Shown here: piece after piece, positions 16,710 to 23,513 of the stretch
Layout of the letters: the number at the start of each line of letters is the position of its first letter
How positions within the stretch are numbered: position 1 is the first letter of the stretch
Source: Chryseobacterium paridis
GTDB lineage: Bacteria > Bacteroidota > Bacteroidia > Flavobacteriales > Weeksellaceae
Direction: 5' to 3'
DNA: 64,000 bases
Assembly (NCBI RefSeq): GCF_016595215.1
Contig: NZ_JAENHK010000008.1
Span: forward strand, 1-64,000
The notes under the pieces: model-generated
Database searches by the model: none
What the model saw: only the letters and a program-made list of their open reading frames with translations
Told to the model about the DNA's origin: nothing
Program-made: the position numbers and the translations under genes

Positions 16710-17549
16710 TTAAATTACAGTTGATAAAGTTAGACTTTCCCATTTTTCTGCATCACCTTTGATCGTATTAATTTTATTATCTAAAAACTCATCTGCACCG
16801 CTTCCTAATAGAAAATGAACAGGTGGATTTTGCTCTTCACTTATAGAGATCAATGCTTCTGCTCCTTTTTCAGGATCGTTGGGTTGATTTCCGTTAATTT
16901 CATCAAGGTGAGATTGTTCAGAATTTCTTGCCGTTTCATACTCCTGAATAACATTTTCCGGTGTTTTTATAGAATCTTTACTTAAGAAATCTGTTCGGAA
17001 ATATCCGGGATAAACCACTGTAGCTTTTACACCAAAATCTTTAATTTCTTCTGCAAGAGACTCTGTAAGCCCTGCTACTGCAAATTTTGTAGAACAATAA
17101 ATTCCCCAACCAGGAAAATTTCCGGCATAACCACCAATCGAAGAGATATTGAAAATATGTCCTGATCTCTGTTGGCGAAGATGAGGCATTGCATTTCTGA
17201 TGACATTTAAAGTCCCAAAAACATTAATGTCAAAATTGGCTCTAGCTTCCTTATCTGAAAGCTCTTCTAAAGTACCGATCTGTCCATATCCTGCATTGTT
17301 GACAATAACATCAAGTTGTCCGAAGTGATCAATACTTTTTGAAATTGCTGCTTTTACATCTTCATTATCAGTTAAATTGACTTCTAGGGGTAGAAATTTC
17401 TCAGATGTTTCTCCTATTTCGGAAATTAATGATTGTGCATTTCTACTGGTAGCAACCACGTAATAATTCTTTTCTAATAATTTTTTAGCTAACGCTAATC
17501 CTAATCCTTTTGAGGCCCCTGTAATGAACCATACTTTTTTTGTTTCCAT
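16710..17549 (-). CDS. SDR-family oxidoreductase
   Basis: A 279-residue short-chain dehydrogenase of the classical type: KVWFITGASKGLGLALAK (TGxxxGxG), VIVNNAGYGQIGTLEE (NNAG), FNISSIGGYAGNFPGWGIYC, and YCSTKFAVAGL as the YxxxK active site. VVYPGYFRTDFL follows. A C-terminal extension with PEKGAEALISISEEQNPPVHFLLGS is common in this subgroup. It belongs to the same superfamily as the SDR genes at 14.1 and 35.8 kb but is not a close copy. It is probably regulated by the AraC gene downstream. Substrate unknown. Confidence 0.92.
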   Translation of the reverse strand: METKKVWFITGASKGLGLALAKKLLEKNYYVVATSRNAQSLISEIGETSEKFLPLEVNLTDNEDVKAAISKSIDHFGQLDVIVNNAGYGQIGTLEELSDKEARANFDINVFGTLNVIRNAMPHLRQQRSGHIFNISSIGGYAGNFPGWGIYCSTKFAVAGLTESLAEEIKDFGVKATVVYPGYFRTDFLSKDSIKTPENVIQEYETARNSEQSHLDEINGNQPNDPEKGAEALISISEEQNPPVHFLLGSGADEFLDNKINTIKGDAEKWESLTLSTVI

Positions 17550-17782
17550 TTTTTATTTGTTTAAATGATGATACAAAGATGGAAAGATGCTCAGGAGAAA
17601 ATGTATCTCAATCAATGAATGATGTAATCAAATCGTGAATGGAGGTTATAAAGATTATTGACAGATAATTATTAGGGATTTTATTGATAAAAAGAGGGAA
17701 AGATTATCGAACATAACCAGAAAAATAAGTAAAATTGCATCCTGAAGTTTTGGAATTTTTAAAATTAAAGAAAAGGTAATAA

Positions 17783-18310
17783 ATGAGAAGGTTGAGGAAG
17801 ATACTTTTAATCATGTTGGTAGGTGTTTCAAATTTAATACTGTCGCAAACAAATGCGAAAGTAATTGGTATCAAAGATGGTGACACCATTTTGGTTCTTG
17901 ATGAAAATAATAACCAGACTACACTACGCCTTGCAGAAGTAGATTGTCCTGAAAAGGGGCAGCCATTTGGTAAAAATGCAAAACAATTTACAAGTGATCT
18001 TGTCTATGGTAAACAAATTACATACTACAAAACAAGCTCTGATAGATATCGAAGAATAATTGCCAAAGTATATTTTGATAATGATCAATATTTGTCTGAG
18101 GAAATTATCAAAAAAGGTTTTGGATGGTGGTACTATCAATATTCCAATAACCAAAATCTGGGAATTTTAGAATCAAAAGCAAGATCACGTAAACTTGGAC
18201 TTTGGTCAGGATCTCAAACCGTTTCACCCTGGGAATGGAGAAAAGCAAAAAGAGAAGCTTACAAACAGAAGTCGAAAACTAAATTATCCTTGGTGGAAAT
18301 TTCAAAATAA
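17783..18310 (+). CDS. secreted staphylococcal-nuclease-like protein (thermonuclease family)
   Basis: The 175-residue protein has a signal peptide (MRRLRKILLIMLVGVSNLILSQ) and one SNase domain. AKVIGIKDGDTILVL opens the OB-fold. LRLAEVDCPEKGQPFG carries the Arg and acidic residues of the active site, and YRRIIAKVYFD supplies the second catalytic Arg. ARSRKLGLWSGSQTVSPWEWR is the usual family end. It should degrade nucleic acid outside the cytoplasm using calcium. It is divergent from the SDR gene. A basic tail (KAKREAYKQKSKTK) extends beyond the domain. Confidence 0.9.
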   Translation: MRRLRKILLIMLVGVSNLILSQTNAKVIGIKDGDTILVLDENNNQTTLRLAEVDCPEKGQPFGKNAKQFTSDLVYGKQITYYKTSSDRYRRIIAKVYFDNDQYLSEEIIKKGFGWWYYQYSNNQNLGILESKARSRKLGLWSGSQTVSPWEWRKAKREAYKQKSKTKLSLVEISK

Positions 18311-18485
18311 TATGATTGTTGTGTGTTTAGCTAGGTTTCAAAAAGAAGATTCTCACCGTTTTTTTAATCTTTTTATAAAGATATGTAAAGCCATTTGAAA
18401 CTATTGCTTCGAAGAATAGTTCTGAGAGAATATAAAATATTCCCAGCATTAATCTGACCAATAGTTCAAGTAGGAAAGGCATTAT

Positions 18486-18914
18486 TTAAACGTCTTTTAT
18501 AAAGTCCTCATACTCATAATAGAACCTTTCGAAACCATCCATTTTCTCAACAAAAAATTCAAAAATTTCACTCCATGTATTTTTATTAAATATGGAGACA
18601 TGATGTTTTTCGATCCAAATCTTGCTGATTACCTTTCCATTATCCAACGTAAAGTATTCATCTTTATTAAAATCACCGATGTAATCCTTTAAAATATCTT
18701 CTAATGACCAGATTTTTTCATAATAAGCATTTCTGAAAATTTCATCCTTCATTTCAATATCCAGAGAGACCTCGGCCTTTTTGTTGTCAGCGTGAAACTT
18801 AAAAGAAAAGTCTTTTACTTTAGTATCATATAACATCCACTTTCTTGGAAATGACTTCCCAAAAGCGGTCCAAAACTCTTTCTTTAATTGCTGTGCTTCT
18901 TGTTTACTGAACAT
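18486..18914 (-). CDS. DUF4268 domain protein
   Basis: The 142-residue protein matches the small DUF4268 family. It begins MFSKQEAQQLKKEFWTAFGK, contains FSFKFHADNKKAEVSLDIE, and ends with ISKIWIEKHHVSIFNKNTW and EFFVEKMDGFERFYYEYEDF. Some larger restriction- or defence-linked proteins carry this domain at their end, but the stand-alone form is common in Bacteroidota and has no known function. It has no signal peptide. It converges on the nuclease gene. Upstream is a repeat-bearing region shared with the Rrf2 gene. Confidence 0.85.
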   Translation of the reverse strand: MFSKQEAQQLKKEFWTAFGKSFPRKWMLYDTKVKDFSFKFHADNKKAEVSLDIEMKDEIFRNAYYEKIWSLEDILKDYIGDFNKDEYFTLDNGKVISKIWIEKHHVSIFNKNTWSEIFEFFVEKMDGFERFYYEYEDFIKDV

Positions 18915-19209
18915 ACTGCAAATTTAATGAATTATGAGGAAAGGGGAAGGGGGGAGAGCGAAAAGGCGACTTGTAAAATTGCAAAATTGCAAAATCGCGA
19001 AATCGTTAAAATGCTAGAGAAGAATTTGCCAAAGATTGAAATCCTGGAGTTTGAGAAAGTAATTAAGAGCTATTTAAAAGCAATTTTGCGAATCAGCCAT
19101 TTCGCTATTTTCCATTCTAACTACTTTACAATTAGGCGATTTCGCCTTTCAGCAAATCAGCAAATCAGCCTTTCGCTACATATGAAACTATTTTCTTAAA
19201 TTTGCTGTA
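18915..19209. repeat. intergenic repeat of GCAAAATTGC / GCGATTTCGCC type
   Basis: The spacer between the divergent DUF4268 and Rrf2 genes contains short tandem and inverted units. GCAAAATTGCAAAATCGCGA (from about 18980) is on the left; AGGCGATTTCGCCTTTCAGC and repeated CAAATCAGC are on the right (about 19133-19175). The two ends are partly complementary. The same kind of unit occurs at 31201-31335 and 51890-51945. Confidence 0.6.
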
Positions 19210-19617
19210 ATGCTGTCAAAAAAATCTCAATATGCTTTTAAGGCACTTTCATATCTTGTAGAAAAAAGAAATGAAGGACCTACGCTCATTTCCGAAATTG
19301 CAGAACACAAGAAAATTCCGCTCAAGTTTTTGGAGAATATTCTTCTTGAACTGAAAAAATCAAACATCCTCGATAGTAAGAAGGGGAAGGGTGGAGGATA
19401 TTTCTTTAAAGAAAATCCTGCTGATGTAAAACTGGCGAAGATCATTCGTTTAGTAAATGGTCCCATTGCGATGCTTCCTTGTGTCAGTCTTAATTTTTAT
19501 GAAAAATGTGACGATTGCAACGAAGATCACTGTGGCTTGCACGATGTATTAATTGAAGTTCGGGATGCCTCTCTTAGGATTCTGGAAGAAAAAACATTAA
19601 TGGATTTGATCGACTGA
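19210..19617 (+). CDS. Rrf2-family transcriptional regulator with a Cys cluster
   Basis: The 135-residue protein is a complete Rrf2 regulator. MLSKKSQYAFKALSYLVEKR opens the fold, IPLKFLENILLELKKSNIL is the recognition region, and DSKKGKGGGYFF is the wing. The C-terminal part has LPCVSLNFYEKCDDCNEDHC, four cysteines with a nearby His, compatible with an Fe-S cluster or a thiol switch as in IscR/NsrR relatives. It is 172 nt upstream of a TauE/SafE exporter, which points to sulfur metabolism. The operator-like sequence before that exporter also occurs before the cupin gene at 5.3 kb. Confidence 0.9.
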   Translation: MLSKKSQYAFKALSYLVEKRNEGPTLISEIAEHKKIPLKFLENILLELKKSNILDSKKGKGGGYFFKENPADVKLAKIIRLVNGPIAMLPCVSLNFYEKCDDCNEDHCGLHDVLIEVRDASLRILEEKTLMDLID

Positions 19618-19640
19618 TCTGATCCTTTTTTTTGAATTAA

Positions 19641-19680
19641 TAGTCTACTTTTTTGGTAGGATAATTATTTTGTTTGATAT
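19641..19680 (+). promoter_or_regulatory. putative Rrf2 operator and promoter of the TauE gene
   Basis: TAGTCTAC-N7-GTAGGATA at 19641-19663 matches the site before the cupin gene (20 of 23 bases). TTTTTTGG inside it can serve as -33. GATATTTG just downstream (ends near 19684) is one base from the TAnnTTTG -7 element. Confidence 0.6.
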
Positions 19681-19789
19681 TTGCAGGATTCCAAATGACA
19701 AACTATGATTTTAAAAGACGATGAAGGTACCAAGACAATTTTTCTAAATCAATCATTAATAGTAGTTTTCCAATAAATGATGATGTAGG

Positions 19790-20677
19790 ATGGTGATTTC
19801 AAGAAAAATACAAATTAGATTAAATGTGCTGCTGGTTACAATTGCAGTATTGTTGATTACAGTCTTTTCGATGTACAGTTTAGGGTATCTTGATGAGCTT
19901 TTCAATATTCTGGCTAAAGATAATTACATTTTTTACTGGATGATTTTAGTAGGGGTTTTTGCAGAAATTGTGGCCGGATCAATGGGAATGGGGTATGGGG
20001 TGATCTGCACAACCACATTACTATTCCTGAATATTCCTCCTCATATTGTAAGTGCGAGTATACATTCAGCAGAAAGTTTTACCACTGCAGCAGGAAGTAT
20101 CAGTCATATTAAGCTGAAGAATGTAAGCAAAACATTAGTTAAGAAATTAGCTATTCCGGCAGTGATTGGGGCCATCATCGGTGCTCTATCTCTTACCTAC
20201 CTTGGAGAATATTATTCGAAAATTACCAAAACTATTATTGCATTTTATACATTATACCTCGGTATTCAAATCTTGTCCAATGCTTTTAAACCCAAGCAGA
20301 ATAAAGCATTAAAAAGAAAAACCAACCTGACAAGGTTAGGGGTAATCGGAGGATTTATAGATTCCTTTGCAGGGGGAGGATGGGGCCCACTGGTAACAGG
20401 AACATTGATAAAGAATGCCTTTACACCCAGATTTGCAGTAGGAAGTTCAACGGTTGCTAAGTTTATCCTAACCATAACGGCAGCGATTACTTTCTTCTTT
20501 ACGTTGGGGATTCAACACTGGAATATTATCGTTGGACTTCTAATGGGTGGAATTGTTACTGCACCGTTCTCTGCGATGCTTACAGCAAGGTTACCTGTGA
20601 AAAGGATGTTTCTATTCATTGGATCATTAGTTATTATCATGAGTTTGATTACGATTTATAAATCTGTTTTCAAGTAG
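19790..20677 (+). CDS. TauE/SafE-family sulfite/organosulfonate exporter
   Basis: The 295-residue membrane protein has about eight hydrophobic segments and belongs to the TauE/SafE (DUF81) family. The core repeats are visible: VGVFAEIVAGSMGMGYGV in the first half and GFIDSFAGGGWGPLVTGTL in the second, with the conserved glycine-rich loops. Family members move sulfite, sulfoacetate or related oxyanions across the inner membrane. The upstream Rrf2 gene and operator suggest it responds to sulfur or Fe-S status. The ATG at 19790 is used (GTG would be possible one codon later). The exact substrate cannot be read from the sequence. Confidence 0.88.
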   Translation: MVISRKIQIRLNVLLVTIAVLLITVFSMYSLGYLDELFNILAKDNYIFYWMILVGVFAEIVAGSMGMGYGVICTTTLLFLNIPPHIVSASIHSAESFTTAAGSISHIKLKNVSKTLVKKLAIPAVIGAIIGALSLTYLGEYYSKITKTIIAFYTLYLGIQILSNAFKPKQNKALKRKTNLTRLGVIGGFIDSFAGGGWGPLVTGTLIKNAFTPRFAVGSSTVAKFILTITAAITFFFTLGIQHWNIIVGLLMGGIVTAPFSAMLTARLPVKRMFLFIGSLVIIMSLITIYKSVFK

Positions 20678-20763
20678 GCAAATGATTATTGTGGAAAAAT
20701 AAAAGTCGTAAAGATGCAGTCGGTTTTGAAAATATTTTACTTTTACATGATAATAAACAGAAA

Positions 20764-21054
20764 ATGAATTTACATATCATTGCGCTTTTCAAGTTTAATG
20801 AAAACTATTTAATGGAAGCGGTAGAATTATTTCAGAATTTGGTAAGAGAAACCAGAAAAGAAGAAGGTTGTCTGCAATATGACCTTATTGAGGATAAAGA
20901 TAATAAGGGAACCTTCTTTATGATTGAATTATGGGAAACAGTAGAGCATCATAATAATCACATGGGACAGGATCATCTTCTTAATTTCCGTAGAGACACT
21001 TCAAGAATGATGGAAAGTTCTACAGAAGTATACAAAGGATTTAAAATCTACTAA
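20764..21054 (+). CDS. antibiotic biosynthesis monooxygenase (ABM/YgiN-like) domain protein
   Basis: The frame opens earlier, but the ATG at 20764 (MNLHIIALFKFNENYLMEAV) starts the domain directly; the 25 residues before it are not family-like. The 96-residue protein is a dimeric ferredoxin-like ABM fold. FQNLVRETRKEEGCLQYDL is the standard helix and strand, followed by FFMIELWETVEHHNNHMGQDHL and a closing strand. Relatives oxidise quinols or aromatic substrates without cofactor, or cleave heme (IsdG). It lacks a clear IsdG Asn-Trp-His triad, so a heme role despite the nearby heme locus is not supported. It may be co-transcribed with the TauE gene (86-nt gap). Confidence 0.82.
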   Translation: MNLHIIALFKFNENYLMEAVELFQNLVRETRKEEGCLQYDLIEDKDNKGTFFMIELWETVEHHNNHMGQDHLLNFRRDTSRMMESSTEVYKGFKIY

Positions 21055-21066
21055 AAGAAACATAAT

Positions 21067-21101
21067 AAAAGGCTGCTTACTATTGTAAACAGCCTTTTTT
21101 A
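21067..21101. terminator. bidirectional terminator between the ABM and T9SS genes
   Basis: AAAAGGCTG and CAGCCTTTT flank an inner TTAC/GTAA pair around TATT. There is a T-run on the plus side and an A-run on the other, suiting the two converging genes. Confidence 0.8.
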
Positions 21102-21136
21102 GAAAAAATAGAAAGTATTAAAATTTAAAATTGAAA

Positions 21137-22408
21137 TTATTTTACAATTAACTTTTTGGTCTCAGTATTTCCACCATAAGTTATTTTTACAAGATAAGTT
21201 CCGGAAGTTAATGTAGATAAATTCAGATCTTGTTTATAGAATCCGGTTTGGTTTGTCAATTCAGTTTTATAAACTTGCTTACCTGAAAGGTCATATACTT
21301 CAATATTTCCTTTGTTGTTTGCTTTTTCTTTTACATCAAATAGAACTGTTACTTTTTTATCAGCTCCTGTAGGGTTTGGATAAATTCCAAAAGATGCTTT
21401 TGTGCCAATTTCCTTAACACCTAAAGTTGCAGTGATATTTTTGTACTTGAAATACATATTCCCTGTAGAAGCGCCGCCGTTAGATGTAAAGTACATTCTG
21501 TAGTATTCTGAGCCTTGTTTTACATAATACACAACATCATTATAAATCCCTGAAGTAGGCTTCCAAGAATGACCAATTGATGTAATTTTACCAGAAAAAG
21601 CGGTAGATGCAGGAAGATTCGATGTTGCAATTTCCTGAGTTTCAGGTTGTATTTTTGCGACAGTTGTTGTTGGACTTTGAATAACTCCTGACATTCTGTA
21701 CATCATAATATTCATATAGAATGTCCAGTATCTTGTAAACATTAAATCCCAATTTGCTTTGGGTGGTTCAAGATTAGCTACTTTATCTCCTGTTGTAAAT
21801 GAGAAATAATTGAAGTAAGCATCATCTGTCCCATTAGCTATAGTCTTAGTTTGTGTAGCATCCCAAGATGATCCATTCCATTTTGAATATTTGAAAGTAT
21901 ATCCACCAAAATAGTCAGTAATCATAAACTTTACATAAGTATTAGTGTTCAGATACTTTAAAACAAAAATTACTTTTCCATCTATGTGGTGAGTTCCCCC
22001 ATTGTAATCACCCCATCCGTACATTGCGGATCCTTGTTCAAAAGCCCCCTCCTGAAGAGAAGTGGTCTGATCAGGGTTGTATAGTGGAGATCCCCATGAA
22101 CCAATGTTGGCAATATTGATGTTATCCCATGCTGTTGGAACTGCTGAAGCTTGATATACTTCTATATTTTGTGCATCATTAACCCTTGTTCCAAAACTCA
22201 TACTAGAATTTCTAAAGAAAGCGATGTCCCATGTATCAGCAGGTTGAGATACAACGTTATTTGTACTAAAATCAAAAAATACTCGATTTTGGTAATTTGC
22301 ACCAGTTGTTAAATTCACTGTAGTATACCCATTCACATCTGTTTGTGCCAATACTGTTTGTTGAACGGTCAACGCAAACATTGAAGCCAAAAGTAGTTTT
22401 GTTCTCAT
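21137..22408 (-). CDS. T9SS-sorted HmuY-like heme-binding protein
   Basis: The 423-residue protein has a signal peptide (MRTKLLLASMFALTVQQTVLAQ), an HmuY-like body, and a type A T9SS C-terminal sorting domain: FGIYPNPTGADKKVTVLF, VYDLSGKQVY, LTSGTYLVKI, TKKLIVK. The HmuY resemblance lies in two repeated W-D motifs, TWDIAFFRNSS near residue 60 and NWDLMFTRYWTFY near 215. These parallel TDWDLGFYTG and SWDLAFTTF in the HmuY lipoprotein encoded at 25.6 kb. It is probably exported through the outer membrane and anchored or released as a hemophore-like protein. Its promoter carries two Fur-box-like sites like those of the receptor. Heme binding is inferred, not seen. Confidence 0.8.
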   Translation of the reverse strand: MRTKLLLASMFALTVQQTVLAQTDVNGYTTVNLTTGANYQNRVFFDFSTNNVVSQPADTWDIAFFRNSSMSFGTRVNDAQNIEVYQASAVPTAWDNINIANIGSWGSPLYNPDQTTSLQEGAFEQGSAMYGWGDYNGGTHHIDGKVIFVLKYLNTNTYVKFMITDYFGGYTFKYSKWNGSSWDATQTKTIANGTDDAYFNYFSFTTGDKVANLEPPKANWDLMFTRYWTFYMNIMMYRMSGVIQSPTTTVAKIQPETQEIATSNLPASTAFSGKITSIGHSWKPTSGIYNDVVYYVKQGSEYYRMYFTSNGGASTGNMYFKYKNITATLGVKEIGTKASFGIYPNPTGADKKVTVLFDVKEKANNKGNIEVYDLSGKQVYKTELTNQTGFYKQDLNLSTLTSGTYLVKITYGGNTETKKLIVK

Positions 22409-22424
22409 CTCCTTATTGTTGTTA

Positions 22425-22476
22425 TTTAGAATTATTCTACAAAAGTATGTTTTTATTTTTAATGAGTCTAAATAAA
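22425..22476 (-). promoter_or_regulatory. promoter with two Fur-box-like sites
   Basis: TTTAGAATTATTCTA (22425-22439) contains the perfect palindrome TAGAAT-T-ATTCTA. AATGAGTCTAAATAAA (22461-22476) is a weaker inverted copy. Between them, on the minus strand, is TACTTTTG (22447-22440), a TAnnTTTG -7 element. The arrangement repeats at 23434-23482. Confidence 0.65.
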
Positions 22477-22619
22477 AACATGATTTTTATCGTGTTTGTG
22501 TATTAATTTTTTGTCACTTTCTGAGATTTAATCCATATTTCAAAGGATTTTTAAAATAAAAAAGGTTGACTTAATAAAAGCCAACCTTAAATAAAACGTA
22601 AGTTAATATCTAATAAATC

Positions 22620-23420
22620 TTACTTTTTAATAAATTTTGATTGTGTCACTGAACCTTCAGCTGTTTCAATAGCAATATAGTAAATACCAGTCTGAAGTTT
22701 GCTGATATCAAATCTCTGATTGTTTAGTTTTCCCTCAGCTACTTTTTGTCCAGCTGCAGAATAAACCTGAATATTTTTAGGATCTTTTTTAGCTATAAAT
22801 TGTAATGCTGTGTTCTCTGTGTTGACAGCGAATTTGATATTTTCTTTAGATGCTACAGCCACATTTGAAGTACTTAAAGCACCTACATAGGTTACATCAT
22901 CGAGTTCTAATACAGTGTGGGGAGCAATAGCACCCACAAACTTGAAGGCAATATATGATGAAGTAGAGGCAGGGACAGGAAAACTATAAGTTTGAAATAC
23001 ATCACTTGTTAACATTGTAGGATTTCCTAACGCTACAAATGTGGTCATATCGCTTGGGCTGGAAACTAGGCCAACCTGTATTGTTCCAGGCGCAGAGCCT
23101 GTATTTCTTCTTGCTTTAAAACTTAACGTTTTATCTCCCGTTGGAGTAACAATCTGCGGTGAAATTAAATATTGAGGGCTATTCTGATTAGCACCAGAAT
23201 ATGACTGAACAAATTTATTACTACCACTAGCTACCACGTTCATCATTGGAGGAGGATTACCCACTGCTGCTGGAAAAACATTATTCCACTGATTTTGTGG
23301 AAAAACAGTCTGTCCCTGACCTTCTGCAAAAGCATTAAAATTTTCATTTATTGTTGCTAGCTGAGCATTAGCTGTAATAGTAGAAAACACTAAAGCTCCA
23401 AAAAGTAGTTTTAAGTTCAT
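22620..23420 (-). CDS. T9SS type A sorting domain protein with a jelly-roll-like domain
   Basis: The 266-residue protein has a signal peptide (MNLKLLFGALVFSTITANAQ). Its body resembles the choice-of-anchor J/cleaved-adhesin type beta sandwich: INENFNAF, QYLISPQIV, KTLSFKARRN, and the late strand HTVLELDDVTYVG. A C-terminal T9SS sorting domain follows: NIQVYSAAGQKVAEGKL, ISKLQTGIYYIAI, SKFIKK. It shares the divergent, Fur-box-bearing promoter region with the TonB-dependent receptor, so it is probably iron regulated. Its ligand (heme protein, glycan or other) cannot be told. Confidence 0.85.
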   Translation of the reverse strand: MNLKLLFGALVFSTITANAQLATINENFNAFAEGQGQTVFPQNQWNNVFPAAVGNPPPMMNVVASGSNKFVQSYSGANQNSPQYLISPQIVTPTGDKTLSFKARRNTGSAPGTIQVGLVSSPSDMTTFVALGNPTMLTSDVFQTYSFPVPASTSSYIAFKFVGAIAPHTVLELDDVTYVGALSTSNVAVASKENIKFAVNTENTALQFIAKKDPKNIQVYSAAGQKVAEGKLNNQRFDISKLQTGIYYIAIETAEGSVTQSKFIKK

Positions 23421-23433
23421 AACATTATCTTTA

Positions 23434-23497
23434 TTTAGAATTATTCCACAAAAATAGTAATTTATTTTTAATGATTCTAAATAAAGCGTTATATTTG
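23434..23497. promoter_or_regulatory. divergent heme-locus promoter with paired Fur-box-like sites
   Basis: TTTAGAATTATTCCA (23434-23448) and TTAATGATTCTAAAT (23468-23482) are inverted copies of one 15-mer motif. For the plus-strand receptor, TATATTTG (23490-23497) is the -7 element, 16 nt before the ATG at 23514. For the minus-strand gene, TATTTTTG (23456-23449) is the -7. Each box overlaps or adjoins a -7 element, as expected for repression by a Fur-type regulator. Confidence 0.65.
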
Positions 23498-23513
23498 TCG
23501 AAAATTTGCGTCT

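Noticed and set aside
14116..17549. One biosynthetic cluster from the two SDR genes and two regulators
   Set aside because: Each SDR has its own regulator and promoter; there is no shared operon or further pathway enzyme.
20764..21054. IsdG-type heme monooxygenase
   Set aside because: The ABM fold and nearness to the heme locus are suggestive, but a terminator separates it from that locus and no clear Asn-Trp-His heme-cleavage set is seen.
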